64,000 bases of DNA from Gottfriedia luciferensis. GTDB lineage: Bacteria; Bacillota; Bacilli; Bacillales; Bacillaceae_G. Below, one piece after another: positions 32,622 through 40,929 of the stretch. Numbering within the stretch: the first letter of the stretch is position 1; each line of letters starts with the position of its first letter. The position numbers and the translations under genes were made by a program. A model generated the notes under the pieces. It was not told where the DNA came from. It saw nothing but the letters and a program-made list of their open reading frames with translations, and did not search any database. Where the stretch lies: NCBI RefSeq assembly GCF_001712755.1, contig NZ_MDKC01000023.1, positions 186,001 through 250,000 of the forward strand. Direction: 5' to 3'.

Positions 32622-33308
32622 CTACATTACAGAGTTTTTTATTGATAGTACCCCATCCTCCATATAATAAACTTTGTCACAATAACCTAGCATTCGTTCA
32701 TCGTGGGTCACCATGATGGCAGCTTTTTTTCTTTTCCTTACTTTACTGGCAATTAATTTTACAACTTCATGGGCTCGGTTTGAATCTAGACTTGCAGTGG
32801 GTTCGTCAGCTAGGATAATACTTGGTTGATTAAATAGTGCCCGAGCAATTGCTACACGTTGACGTTCACCACCAGATAATTCATTTGGCATTTTTGTCAA
32901 CTTATTACCTAATCCAAGTTCAGTTAGTATTTCAACTGCATATTGCTGGTCTTTTTTATTAAACTTTCCTCCCATTTTTTTTATTAATATGAGCTGGTCA
33001 TATACAGATAAGTACGGAATTAAGTTTGAAGATTGTAAAATAAACCCAATTTCATTTAAACGAAAGTCTGCAAGTTGTTTAGCATTTAACGTTGTTAAAT
33101 CCTGATCATTTACACTTACTATTCCTGACGTTGGTTTTAATAATGCGCCAATCATTGATAATAATGTACTTTTCCCAGAACCAGAAGGACCAACAATTGC
33201 AATCAACTCTCCAGAATTCACGGTAAAAGAAACTTCTTTTAAGACTGTTACACTCGAATGTCCCTCTGTAAATTGTTTAGAAACTTTTTGTAGCTGAATA
33301 CCACACAT
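32622..33308 (-). CDS. ABC transporter ATP-binding protein (MacB/LolD type)
   Basis: A 228-residue ATPase with Walker A GPSGSGKST, signature LSGGERQRVAIARALF, Walker B IILADEPTASLD and the switch His in MVTHDERM. It belongs to the group that pairs with FtsX-like permeases for peptide or lipoprotein extrusion. The ATG directly follows the permease stop (TAAATG). The partner permease is truncated (33309-33497), so the transporter is probably inactive unless a paralogous permease is used. Confidence 0.92.
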   Translation of the reverse strand: MCGIQLQKVSKQFTEGHSSVTVLKEVSFTVNSGELIAIVGPSGSGKSTLLSMIGALLKPTSGIVSVNDQDLTTLNAKQLADFRLNEIGFILQSSNLIPYLSVYDQLILIKKMGGKFNKKDQQYAVEILTELGLGNKLTKMPNELSGGERQRVAIARALFNQPSIILADEPTASLDSNRAHEVVKLIASKVRKRKKAAIMVTHDERMLGYCDKVYYMEDGVLSIKNSVM

Positions 33309-33497
33309 TTATTCCACCCTCCCTAAGGCTGTTAACGGATCAATTTTAGTAATTTGTCTTACTGAAATAATTGAACTTAATAGGCTAATGACTAATAATC
33401 CTAGTGCATATATTCCTACAAGTTTAGCATCCAAATCAAAAGGCATATTTTTTGGAAATGCAAGAGCAGTCAAATAAGTGAATGCAATACCAACCAC
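33309..33497 (-). pseudogene. FtsX-like ABC permease, C-terminal fragment
   Basis: About 62 codons remain: two hydrophobic helices (residues 1-15 and 28-45) and the characteristic end ISVRQITKIDPLTALGRVE of MacB/FtsX permeases. Homology stops at about 33498, where an in-frame TAA occurs and a fragment of an unrelated plus-strand gene begins. Confidence 0.85.
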
Positions 33498-33500
33498 AAT

Positions 33501-33603
33501 TTATGTGATGAGTACTGGATATGGCATCAAACATGATTATGTATACGTCAAATATGCTGGAAAATACGTCGGTTATCTACCGAAAGCATCCGTTAAATTT
33601 TAA
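33501..33603 (+). pseudogene. C-terminal fragment of an SH3-like secreted protein
   Basis: A reading frame ending TAA at 33601-33603 encodes STGYGIKHDYVYVKYAGKYV, then GYLPKASVKF, which reads like the last strands of a bacterial SH3 domain in a wall protein. No ribosome site or N-terminal part precedes it. A stem-loop with a T-run follows, as at a genuine gene end. Confidence 0.55.
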
Positions 33604-33607
33604 AATA

Positions 33608-33643
33608 AAGAGAAGGCTACTTTGTTGTAACGGGTTCTCTTTT
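33608..33643 (+). terminator. Terminator of the SH3-like fragment
   Basis: AGAGAA/TTCTCT stem with T4 tail, five bases past the stop codon at 33603. Confidence 0.55.
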
Positions 33644-33726
33644 CGGAGGGAAAGTTAATTATATTGTTGTAAATCTCAGTATTTTTAGCACCGCAATTAG
33701 CATTACATTTAACAGTAAATTAGTAT

Positions 33727-33762
33727 AAAAAAGAGCATTGAATAAACCTTCAATGCTCTTTT
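33727..33762 (-). terminator. Terminator of the SMI1/KNR4 gene
   Basis: Perfect 14-base arms AAAAGAGCATTGAA/TTCAATGCTCTTTT with a six-base loop, T-rich on the minus strand, six bases past the stop. Confidence 0.9.
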
Positions 33763-33768
33763 CACTAA

Positions 33769-34419
33769 TTATATTTCTAATCCAAGCCAAGTTCTAAACC
33801 GATTGGCAGCCACTCCATCTGAAATTATCCCACTTTCGGGGCTTGTTGTGAAAGATAGCCATTGCCAATCCTCACACCCTACAAATGCTAATCTTGACCA
33901 ATTATCGATGAATTCCACAAAGTTATTTGCAATTTTAAACCCGTGACCTTCTCCATCGTCGTGACTAAGATAGACAATGGGGGCATCACCACTGTTTTTC
34001 ATATCAAAGGCTAAGTAATCACCATTGCGTACCTCACAAAAAGCTAATTTGTTATGCCAAACTACATCATAATCATCTTTTGGATTAGGAAAAACATTTT
34101 CAATCCAACCTATACGGTCTTCTTCAAATTGGGGAAGAAGTTCTAAGCTCCAGTGTGGTGTTCCGCAGAAGATTTCTCTAAATTCATTCGGCTGCTCCAT
34201 ATTGTCGGGTAAAAACCAACGTAAGCTGAAATTCCCAGAAAACTCATTGAGAACTTTCTTGAAACTTTCAGGGAGAGTAACCCCAAGTTGTTCCTCTGTT
34301 TTGATTATTTGTTCAAGTGAAACTGGTTCATCGATAACCACTTCTTGAACTTCTCCACCAATCTCATTAATCCTAGTAGTAATAGCTTGAATTCTTTTTC
34401 GTATAAGTTCGTAATCCAT
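33769..34419 (-). CDS. SMI1/KNR4 (SUKH) family protein
   Basis: A 216-residue protein with the SUKH pattern: PVSLEQIIKTEEQLGVTLPESFKKVLNEFSG, SLRWFLP, and YLAFDMKNSGDAPIVYLSHDDGEGHGF. In many bacteria such proteins are immunity proteins against contact-dependent or polymorphic toxins. No toxin gene lies nearby, so this may be an orphan immunity gene or serve another role. The ATG follows GGGGTGATT. It is adjacent to the rearrangement junction at 33.5 kb. Confidence 0.88.
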   Translation of the reverse strand: MDYELIRKRIQAITTRINEIGGEVQEVVIDEPVSLEQIIKTEEQLGVTLPESFKKVLNEFSGNFSLRWFLPDNMEQPNEFREIFCGTPHWSLELLPQFEEDRIGWIENVFPNPKDDYDVVWHNKLAFCEVRNGDYLAFDMKNSGDAPIVYLSHDDGEGHGFKIANNFVEFIDNWSRLAFVGCEDWQWLSFTTSPESGIISDGVAANRFRTWLGLEI

Positions 34420-34540
34420 CTAATCACCCCGAAATTATCCATTAAAATCGCACAATAAACGGTAAGGTCAATAGTTATTGTCCACTTTCATTTTATATGC
34501 TAATTTCAATACAATTTGAAAAAAATCTTGATTTGGCAAT

Positions 34541-34577
34541 AAAAAAGACAGACTAAAATTTTGCTAATCGGTCTGCC
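34541..34577 (-). terminator. Terminator hairpin (GGCAGACC/GTCTGTC)
   Basis: On the minus strand, a GGCAGAC/GTCTGTC stem is followed by a T6 run. It lies beyond the fragment at 34623 and ends the transcript of the oxidoreductase region. Confidence 0.7.
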
Positions 34578-34622
34578 AATTTATTATTTATTTTTATCTT
34601 TTCTCTCCCAAAGGAGAATCCG

Positions 34623-34806
34623 TTAACTTTGTTGTAGCCCTTCTTTTTTGTTCAATGTTCTGCCATAGAATACCTTCTGATCTTTCGATATTCCTGTAAA
34701 TACAAAACTCATCGGAATTACTTTTTCCCAATGATCAAGGAAACCCTCAAATGGGGTTTCCTCTATTTTTATGTAATGATCAACATTAAAGTTTAACAGA
34801 GTCTAT
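34623..34806 (-). pseudogene. Short open frame, likely gene remnant
   Basis: About 60 sense codons read HYIKIEETPFEGFLDHWEKV, then IPMSFVFTGISKDQ, and end KKEGLQQS with TAA at 34623. It looks protein-like but has no start codon with a ribosome site; the only ATG (34710-34712) would give 29 residues. A hairpin (34738-34762) lies within it. It follows the oxidoreductase stop directly. Possibly the 3' end of a lost gene. Confidence 0.3.
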
Positions 34807-34819
34807 CTGGTAAATAGAA

Positions 34820-36064
34820 TTAATTGGAAGAAGTAAAAAATCCATTGTTTAGCAAAGGTCGCTCTTGCAAGTATAGAGCTAAATCTGGACAGCTCCCTTC
34901 AACAATTTCCTTTGCAATAAGCTTTGATAGCAGCTGGCTGTAAACCGTCCCGTTATCACCAAATGCGAATAGGAAATAACTGTTTGGAAATGCTTCATAT
35001 TTCCCAATAATCGGAATGCCATCGATTGTGCCTCCATAAAATGCAGCTAAGAAATATTCTGGCTGTACTTTAATAGTTGGAAACATCTTATTAAACTCTT
35101 CAATCAGTTTCTTCTTTTTGTGAATCAGTTTACTATCACGATCTTCAGAATACGAAGTATTATCATCAAGTCCGCCTATGATAATCCGGTTATCTCTAGT
35201 TGTACGCATAAATAAATATGGACGAGCGGTTTCCCAAATGAGTGTCCTATTATACCATTCGGAAAGATCTTTGACTGGGTGGGTAGTTACCGTATATGTA
35301 CTTACAAAGGAAGCTTTTTTCTCCTTTTTTATCTCTACTCCTTCATAACCTGCTGCAAAAATAATATATCGTGCTTTGATAGAAAAACCATTCTTTGTAG
35401 ATGCAATCATCTTATCTTCTTCTTTATCATAATGGTGACCGTTCATTTCTGTATGTTCAAATATACGGATTCCTTTGCTTGCGGAGTAATCCAGAAGTGC
35501 ATGAGTGTATCTGAAAGGATTAATTTCTGCATCATTATATGAATAGATAGCGGCATCCCTGCTAAAAGGATATTTCGCTTCAATATCTTCCTTAGTTAAA
35601 AAAGTAAGTTCACAGTTTTGCTGTTTTAAAAATTCATATTCCTTTTTAAGACTTTCAACATCAGCCACACAGCTTGCGGAATAGAGCGTATCTCTTCTAT
35701 TGAACTCACAATTAATGTTTACTTTCTTTGAGGCTGCTTCAATTTCATTTATGGCTTCTTTCAAAAGTTGTAAATGCCTTTTTATGTAACCTTCACCAAA
35801 GGTGTTAATCATATCTGTAAACATTTTTTCACCGGAATATTGAAGGAGGGCCGTATTCGTACTAGTACTGCCGCTGCCAATGGTTGATTTTTCAATTACA
35901 ACCACATCTAAATTAGTATCGGAAAGATAATATGCACATTGTGCCCCTGAGCTTCCACCCCCAATGATTAAAACATCACAAGATAGGTCTTCATCCAATG
36001 TTGGATATGATGGAGCATCAGGAAATGTAGTAGGCCAATAATAGGTTCCAGAGTGTAGATTCAT
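34820..36064 (-). CDS. FAD-dependent oxidoreductase of the DAO family
   Basis: A 414-residue enzyme with a Rossmann FAD site CDVLIIGGGSSGAQCAYYLS, VVIEKSTIGSGSTSTNTALL, and the second FAD contact near the end (GIPIIGKYEAFPNSYFLFAFGDNGTVYS). It belongs with glycine/D-amino acid oxidase and glycerol-3-P dehydrogenase-like proteins (DadA/PuuB type) that oxidise amines. The substrate is unknown. There is no Rieske domain at the C-terminus, which many relatives carry. GGAGG stands ten bases before the ATG. Confidence 0.88.
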   Translation of the reverse strand: MNLHSGTYYWPTTFPDAPSYPTLDEDLSCDVLIIGGGSSGAQCAYYLSDTNLDVVVIEKSTIGSGSTSTNTALLQYSGEKMFTDMINTFGEGYIKRHLQLLKEAINEIEAASKKVNINCEFNRRDTLYSASCVADVESLKKEYEFLKQQNCELTFLTKEDIEAKYPFSRDAAIYSYNDAEINPFRYTHALLDYSASKGIRIFEHTEMNGHHYDKEEDKMIASTKNGFSIKARYIIFAAGYEGVEIKKEKKASFVSTYTVTTHPVKDLSEWYNRTLIWETARPYLFMRTTRDNRIIIGGLDDNTSYSEDRDSKLIHKKKKLIEEFNKMFPTIKVQPEYFLAAFYGGTIDGIPIIGKYEAFPNSYFLFAFGDNGTVYSQLLSKLIAKEIVEGSCPDLALYLQERPLLNNGFFTSSN

Positions 36065-36283
36065 TCATCTATATCCTCCAATTATTAAAAAGTATAATGT
36101 TACTATTTCCAACCTCTTTTTGTGTATGCAAGGAATTCTACTCAGCACTGTATAATATTAAATAATTGAAACAACTTAATGTCTTACAATATTTATTCCC
36201 AATTGAACAATTATGGAGGAAATATTGAATCTTCCATTCTCCATGTGGAATCAAATGGTTGGCAGATATATGTATTAGAATAC

Positions 36284-36326
36284 TTTTCTTATTGAACGAT
36301 CCTGCCATTTTAGTTCAATAAGAAAA
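36284..36326. repeat. Dispersed repeat copy with perfect 14-base arms
   Basis: TTTTCTTATTGAAC (36284-36297) and GTTCAATAAGAAAA (36313-36326) are exact inverse repeats around CTGCCATTTTA. It is the best-preserved member of the proposed family. Confidence 0.65.
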
Positions 36327-36354
36327 TCAACAATATATTTTAATAGAACCCTAA

Positions 36355-36387
36355 TAAAAAAGAAGCCGCTCCAACAAAAGCGACTTC
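36355..36387 (-). terminator. Terminator of the MOSC gene
   Basis: GAAGTCGCT/AGCGGCTTC stem (one mismatch) with a T6-7 run on the minus strand. Confidence 0.85.
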
Positions 36388-36408
36388 CTACCCGTTATCA
36401 TAAAATAG

Positions 36409-37056
36409 TTAAACTAAACTCTCCAAACGCTTATTTAATCGAATTCTCCAATCCTCAGCTAACTCGGGAACTTCCAATATCGCTTTTATTCCTTCAACAT
36501 TTTTTGGATCATGGAAATAAATCTCGTTGCAATAAAGAACTGAAATTTTATTTTTTTGAGTTTCGATTAATTCTATTTTCGAATCTTTTCTGATCGTTCC
36601 CTCTTTTAATACACGGCATAAGTAGCCTGTAAAACCAGTTTCTACGATTTTCTTAAGTGCTACATTCGTTCTCCTTGTAATTGTGTCACAAGGTATTCTG
36701 CTTTGTGTAATTTGTATAATTGCATCCCCAATTTGGTAGATATCGCCAATGCATACGTCTTTTTCTAACATATTTGTGACTGTAATATTTTCTCCGAATG
36801 CTGAAAGTGGTAAATTTAGATTAAACTCTTTTTCCCAAAGTGCGTAGTGTTCATATGGGTACACACATACAGCTCGATCGGGCCCACCGTGATGTTTTAA
36901 GTCAGCTACTCCATCACCTTTAAAGCCATCTTTTGATAAGTAAACTTCTTCTATTCCTTCTTTACAAATCCCCGTTATCATTTCTTTGTTTTCGCCGTAT
37001 TCCATTTTACTCGGTAATCCTACTGCAAGATTAATTAACTCAACTTTATTTGCCAT
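36409..37056 (-). CDS. MOSC domain protein (YiiM-like)
   Basis: A 215-residue MOSC protein: the VEEVYLSKDGFKGDGVADLKHHGGPDRAVCVYPYEHYALWEKEF block and FGENITVTNMLEKDVCIGDIYQIG are the family core, followed by the conserved Cys in ITQSRIPCDTITRRTN. YiiM-type proteins bind molybdenum cofactor and reduce N-hydroxylated compounds. It is the last gene of the minus-strand molybdenum region. The ATG at 37054-37056 is preferred over a GTG nine bases upstream (GAGAGGGTGG lies ahead). Confidence 0.9.
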   Translation of the reverse strand: MANKVELINLAVGLPSKMEYGENKEMITGICKEGIEEVYLSKDGFKGDGVADLKHHGGPDRAVCVYPYEHYALWEKEFNLNLPLSAFGENITVTNMLEKDVCIGDIYQIGDAIIQITQSRIPCDTITRRTNVALKKIVETGFTGYLCRVLKEGTIRKDSKIELIETQKNKISVLYCNEIYFHDPKNVEGIKAILEVPELAEDWRIRLNKRLESLV

Positions 37057-37195
37057 GCCTTCCACCCTCTCATTTTTAAGTTTCTAATTGTAAAACTCGG
37101 TTTTATTTTATGTAAACTAAAATTTTGGAATAAAAAGGAAAAACACCCTACATACAGCATTATATACTAATTTGAGACAATACCAATCTGCAAAA

Positions 37196-37852
37196 TCATT
37201 TTTGTTTCAACTGTACGACTAACAGCATAATAAATGAAATTAAGACCATCGAAAGTACCCATAGCCAAGCCATTTTCATATTTCCAGCATCTATTGCTAA
37301 ATAAATTGCTGTCGGGACAGTTTGTGTTTTTCCTGGGATGTTTCCAGCAAACATAAGTGTAGCACCGAACTCGCCTAGTACTCTTGCAACGCTTAATATA
37401 CTTCCTGAGATAATAGCTTTTAATGAAAGTGGAATTGAAATCAAGAAAAAAACATTCCATTCACTTGCTCCGCAAACTCTAGCTGCCTCTTCAATCTCAA
37501 TGTCTACACTTTGAAATCCAGTTTTTGCAGATTGATACATAAGCGGAAATGCTACAATAATTGATGCAATTACAGCAGCCCACCATGTAAACACAATAGG
37601 CTGTTTAACTAACCATTCGATCATTTTTCCAATGAAGCTTTGTCTTCCGAAAATGACTAATAGTAAAAATCCCACAACTGTAGGAGGAAGAACTAAAGGT
37701 AACATTAAAATTGTTTCTAGAAGTGTCTTACCTTTAAAGGATTTCATAGAGAGAATTCTTCCAGCTATAGTTCCTAAAATTATAACGAAAAATCCTGCCA
37801 CGATCGTAACCTTAAGGGAAATCTTAAGGGGAATTAAAAACTCTTCAAACAA
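37196..37852 (-). CDS. modB: Molybdate ABC transporter permease
   Basis: A 218-residue permease with five membrane segments. It carries the cytoplasmic EAA loop EEAARVCGASEWNVFFLISIPLS that docks the ATPase, and LMLPLVLPPTVVGFLLL near the start, typical of ModB. The TTG start follows TGAGGAA by six bases. Molybdate uptake normally also needs the binding protein ModA and an ATPase; neither is in the window. It is 43 bases downstream of mobB and is presumably co-transcribed. Confidence 0.9.
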   Translation of the reverse strand: MFEEFLIPLKISLKVTIVAGFFVIILGTIAGRILSMKSFKGKTLLETILMLPLVLPPTVVGFLLLVIFGRQSFIGKMIEWLVKQPIVFTWWAAVIASIIVAFPLMYQSAKTGFQSVDIEIEEAARVCGASEWNVFFLISIPLSLKAIISGSILSVARVLGEFGATLMFAGNIPGKTQTVPTAIYLAIDAGNMKMAWLWVLSMVLISFIMLLVVQLKQK

Positions 37853-37895
37853 TTAAATTCCTCATTTCAAAATAAACCATATTTTCCTCTATTTT

Positions 37896-38459
37896 TTAAT
37901 CTTCTATGAAATTACCTTTTGACATTTCATTCATCAAGAAATTTAAATAATTTTCTTCATCATAAAGATGGAAATATTGATAATCTTTCAATCTACCCTC
38001 TTCAATCTCAAAATGGCTGATCACACAAATAATATTCGTTAATGACCTTAGTAAATTCAGATCATCCTCACTTCTTATTAATACTACTTTTGGATAACTT
38101 TCCCTTTTATAACCTTCAATAAAAATGATATCTGTTGAAAAAAAGCGATATAATTCAATTGTTTTCTTTAAATCCCAATTGATAAAATTTGTTCTTAACT
38201 GCAAGACTCCATCACCTTCAACACTAGAAACGATTGCTCCAGCATCCAAGTGACGACTACTGTCTTTACGTTCTATTTCTAAATCAGGCGTACCGCCATG
38301 ACCATGATGTTTTATAGTAGCAGCTGATAGTCCTTTTTGATTGGCCTGTTTAATGAGTTTTTCAGTAAGTGTTGTTTTTCCACTATTTTGATAGCCTACA
38401 ATTTGCAAAATGGAATAGTTCTTTTTCATCGCTCTCAATTCCTTTTTATTATTTTCCAA
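37896..38459 (-). CDS. mobB: MobB, molybdopterin-guanine dinucleotide biosynthesis adapter
   Basis: A 187-residue GTP-binding protein with the P-loop IVGYQNSGKTTL and the conserved KHHGHGGTPDLEIERKDSSRH. MobB assists MobA in making the MGD form of the cofactor. The TTG at 38459 has a strong AGGGAG at seven bases; the ATG at 38427-38429 is the conventional family start and has AAGGAATTGAG before it. The upstream AGGGAG lies only some tens of bases from the left side of the TnpB element, so insertion may have changed its 5' end. Confidence 0.9.
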   Translation of the reverse strand: MENNKKELRAMKKNYSILQIVGYQNSGKTTLTEKLIKQANQKGLSAATIKHHGHGGTPDLEIERKDSSRHLDAGAIVSSVEGDGVLQLRTNFINWDLKKTIELYRFFSTDIIFIEGYKRESYPKVVLIRSEDDLNLLRSLTNIICVISHFEIEEGRLKDYQYFHLYDEENYLNFLMNEMSKGNFIED

Positions 38460-38597
38460 CAGAAGACTCCCTCTTCAATCGTGTGAAGGGCAAAGCCTAA
38501 CGATAAGGGGGAGATGAATGTCGGTTGGCGATAGCCAAAACTTTCCTCTCCATGATACAATAGGAACAAATGTTCTTGTAATGTGAGGTGAAAAACA

Positions 38598-39749
38598 GTG
38601 TTAGTCAACAAGGCTTACAAATTCCGTATTTATCCGAATAAGGAACAAGTGGTTCTTATCAATAAAACAATCGGATGTAGTCGTTTTGTATTCAATCGCT
38701 TTTTAGCGCAATGGAATGAAACATACGAAGAAACAGGCAAAGGATTAACCTACAATACGTGTTCTGCTGAATTACCCCAACTTAAAAAAGAATTAGTATG
38801 GCTAAAAGAAGTGGATAGCATTGCCCTTCAATCTTCATTAAAAAACCTTGCTGATTCGTATGCACGATTCTTCAAGAAGCAAAACAAAGCACCACGCTTT
38901 AAGTCTAAAAAGAATAGAGTACAATCCTACACGACAAAAGAAACAAACGGAAATATTGCCATTGTAGGCAATAAAATCAAGTTACCAAAACTTGGTCTTA
39001 TTCGTTTCGCCAAAAGTCGTGAAATAGAAGGACGTATTTTGAATGCAACCGTTAGACGTAATCCTAGTGGTAAATATTATGTATCCGTTCTTGCAGAAGT
39101 AGAAGTACAACCCTTAGAAAAAACAGGCTCTTCTGTTGGTCTTGATCTTGGAACAAAAACCTTTGCTATTCTTTCAGACGGAACAAAATACAAAAATCCA
39201 AAATGGCTTCAAACATTAGAAAAAAAGTTACTTGATGCACAACGCGTTCTGTCCAGGCGACAGCAGTTAGCCTTGAAACGAAAATGTAAATTGGATGAAG
39301 CGAAAAACTTTCAAAAACAAAAACGTAAAGTAGCTCGCATCCACGAAAAAATCACCAACGCACGAACAGACTACTTGCAAAAAATCTCTACTGAAATTGT
39401 CAAAAAACACGATATCATTGGTATTGAAGATTTGCAAGTCTCGAATATGCTAAAGAATAAAACACTAGCTAAGGACATTAGTGAAGTATCTTGGGCAAAA
39501 TTTCGAACCATGCTGGAGTACAAAGCGAAATGGTATGACAAGCAAGTAATTGCTGTATCGAAAACCTTCGCTAGTTCTCAACTTTGTTCGAGTTGCGGAT
39601 ACAAAAACAAAGACGTTAAGACTAAAAACCTTCGTGAGTGGGATTGCCCTTCCTGTGGCACACAACACGACAGGGATATTAACGCAGGACAAAATCTTAA
39701 AGATGAAGCGATAAGACTTCTAACCATAGGGACTACGGGGATAGCCTAA
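38598..39749 (+). CDS. tnpB: TnpB RNA-guided nuclease
   Basis: A 383-residue TnpB, the ancestor type of Cas12. The N-terminal wedge/HTH starts [20 protein letters not shown]. The RuvC residues are intact: Asp183 in GLDLGTKTF, Glu277 in IGIEDLQ, Asp360 in HDRDINAGQ. The zinc finger has CSSCGY (Cys330, Cys333) and CPSCG (Cys350, Cys353). With an omega RNA from its own 3' end it should cut target DNA next to a short motif and so help the element survive. Full length, with no frameshift. Confidence 0.95.
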   Translation: MLVNKAYKFRIYPNKEQVVLINKTIGCSRFVFNRFLAQWNETYEETGKGLTYNTCSAELPQLKKELVWLKEVDSIALQSSLKNLADSYARFFKKQNKAPRFKSKKNRVQSYTTKETNGNIAIVGNKIKLPKLGLIRFAKSREIEGRILNATVRRNPSGKYYVSVLAEVEVQPLEKTGSSVGLDLGTKTFAILSDGTKYKNPKWLQTLEKKLLDAQRVLSRRQQLALKRKCKLDEAKNFQKQKRKVARIHEKITNARTDYLQKISTEIVKKHDIIGIEDLQVSNMLKNKTLAKDISEVSWAKFRTMLEYKAKWYDKQVIAVSKTFASSQLCSSCGYKNKDVKTKNLREWDCPSCGTQHDRDINAGQNLKDEAIRLLTIGTTGIA

Positions 39750-39832
39750 TCAATTAGAAGCCAATAGGCTACTGTACTTAGGAATCTCCCACTTCAAACA
39801 ACCCGTAAGGGTGTTAAGTGGTGAGTAGTTCA
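39700..39832 (+). ncRNA. Putative omega RNA / right-end structure of the TnpB element
   Basis: In known IS200/IS605 elements the guide RNA scaffold spans the 3' end of tnpB and the right end. Here that region contains the hairpin CCACTT(39789)/AAGTGG(39821) with an inner ACCC/GGGT stem. If the element ends near 39831, the guide would be read from the bases after it, starting ATATAAGGAGCC. The boundaries are inferred by analogy only. Confidence 0.5.
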
Positions 39833-40014
39833 ATATAAGGAGCCTACTGAAAAAACACCATTCATACAAAAATCAATTTAATCGATTCTTGTATTGATGG
39901 TGGAGCAGTTTAGTAAAGTCTTTAAGTAGGTGTTCTTTAAAAGTTTTTTCCTTTAAATTTTCTAATCATTGTTTTATGATAAGAAAAACAGAATTAAGTT
40001 AAGGGGTATATGTA
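39833..40014. other. Intergenic region between TnpB element and DUF2294 gene
   Basis: It contains an imperfect long stem, CACCATTCATACAA with TTGTATTGATGGTG (39858-39901), enclosed by a weaker CCTACT/AGTAGG pair. No ORF seen. The DUF2294 promoter should lie near 39950. Confidence 0.4.
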
Positions 40015-40371
40015 ATGGCTAAAGTCATCCATGAATTTAATGACTATATACGAAAACTGCGTAAAGAATTATTTGGAAAAGGCCCTGAAAGAATCCATAC
40101 TGTTTTTGTTGAAAATATGGCTGTTTCAACTTTGTATGGAAATCTGACACCTACTGAGCTATTTATTGCTCAAACTTCTGAAGGGCGTGATATCGTACAT
40201 AATGCTAGAACGAAGATGATTCAAGATGTATATGCGAAAAATCATCCAGTTAAGCTAGAAGAAATCGTTGATGCTAAGTTTATCAATCTTTTCTCGGATA
40301 TGAAGGTTGAAGAAGATATTGCAATTTCAGTTTTTGTATTTAATAAAAAATTAGAAAACTTAATTGATTAG
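40015..40371 (+). CDS. DUF2294 (MpsC-like) family protein
   Basis: A 118-residue protein with the DUF2294 pattern: LRKELFGKGPERIHTVFVENMAVSTLYGNLTPTE, then GRDIVHNARTKMIQDVY. The family carries the name MpsC because of a link with membrane-potential/bicarbonate systems in staphylococci. Its placement beside formate dehydrogenase and cofactor genes hints at a role in CO2 or formate physiology, which is inference. AAGGGGTATAT precedes the ATG. It is on the strand opposite to the molybdenum genes. Confidence 0.8.
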   Translation: MAKVIHEFNDYIRKLRKELFGKGPERIHTVFVENMAVSTLYGNLTPTELFIAQTSEGRDIVHNARTKMIQDVYAKNHPVKLEEIVDAKFINLFSDMKVEEDIAISVFVFNKKLENLID

Positions 40372-40403
40372 ATCTTAAATGCTTCTAATCAATTAAGCTT
40401 TTG
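40359..40403. terminator. Convergent terminator between DUF2294 gene and moaC
   Basis: Perfect 14-base arms CTTAATTGATTAGA (40359-40372, overlapping the DUF2294 stop) and TCTAATCAATTAAG (40384-40397), then CTTTTGTT. Confidence 0.75.
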
Positions 40404-40411
40404 TTCCAATC

Positions 40412-40894
40412 TTATTTATGGAAAAAGTCGCCGCTTTTACCACCTTTTTTTTGAACTAAAAACGTTTCTTTTATAACCATACTTTTATCAACGGCTTTAC
40501 ACATATCATAAAATGTAAGGCCAGCTACACTTACTGCTGTAAGTGCCTCCATTTCAACTCCAGTTTTTCCGCTGCATTTCACTGTCGCACGAATGATTAA
40601 ATCATATCCATTAGGTGCCTCTACATATTCGAACGTAAAGTCCGTTCCTGAAAGTGCGATTGGATGACACATCGGAATAATGTCAGAAGTTTTTTTAGCT
40701 CCCATAATTCCAGCGATTTGTGCAACATTTAGTGGATCACCTTTTTTTATTAATCCATTTTGAATTGCTTCATATAATTCCGTTGAGATCGAAATTGTAC
40801 TTTGTGCAATTGCAACTCTTGTAGTGATGTCTTTATCTGATATATCGACCATTTTAGGTCTTCCTTCTTCATTCCAATGTGAAAATTCACTCAT
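40412..40894 (-). CDS. moaC: Cyclic pyranopterin monophosphate synthase MoaC
   Basis: A 160-residue enzyme converting the MoaA product to cPMP. Conserved elements: SHWNEEGRPKMVDISDK at the start, IPMCHPIAL with the catalytic His, and MCKAVDKSMVIKETFLVQKKGGKSG with active-site Asp and Lys. Length and motifs are normal. A GGAGG-type site (CGGAGGTACTCCC) stands before the ATG. It is the last gene of the uninterrupted cofactor operon. Confidence 0.97.
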   Translation of the reverse strand: MSEFSHWNEEGRPKMVDISDKDITTRVAIAQSTISISTELYEAIQNGLIKKGDPLNVAQIAGIMGAKKTSDIIPMCHPIALSGTDFTFEYVEAPNGYDLIIRATVKCSGKTGVEMEALTAVSVAGLTFYDMCKAVDKSMVIKETFLVQKKGGKSGDFFHK

Positions 40895-40929
40895 GGGAGT
40901 ACCTCCGGGTAAGTCTTAAATTTGATTAA

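Larger units (their letters stand above)
36065..36408. other. Intergenic region between oxidoreductase and MOSC gene
   Basis: About 340 bases. It contains the oxidoreductase promoter, the repeat hairpin at 36284-36326 and the MOSC terminator at 36355-36387. A TTG-initiated 16-codon frame with a good GGAGG (36211 region) is probably fortuitous. Confidence 0.4.
38466..39832 (+). mobile_element. IS200/IS605-group element with solo tnpB (IS1341 type)
   Basis: A TnpB gene with noncoding flanks on both sides and no tnpA. Left flank: a stem TTGGC-GATA-GCCAA (about 38523-38536) and GAACA-AA-TGTTC near 38570-38583. Right flank: a compact hairpin CCACTT/AAGTGG enclosing ACCC/GGGT, ending AGTAGTTCA at about 39831. 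Exact ends are uncertain because such elements have no terminal inverted repeats. It is inserted between moaC/DUF2294 and mobB in the molybdenum region. Confidence 0.8.

Noticed and set aside
34738-34762. Plus-strand terminator AGGAAACCC/GGGTTTCCT
   Set aside because: No plus-strand gene lies upstream; it falls inside the minus-strand fragment and may be incidental.
36220-36273. 16-codon ORF with GGAGG and TTG start
   Set aside because: Too short and not protein-like; overlaps the edge of a repeat.
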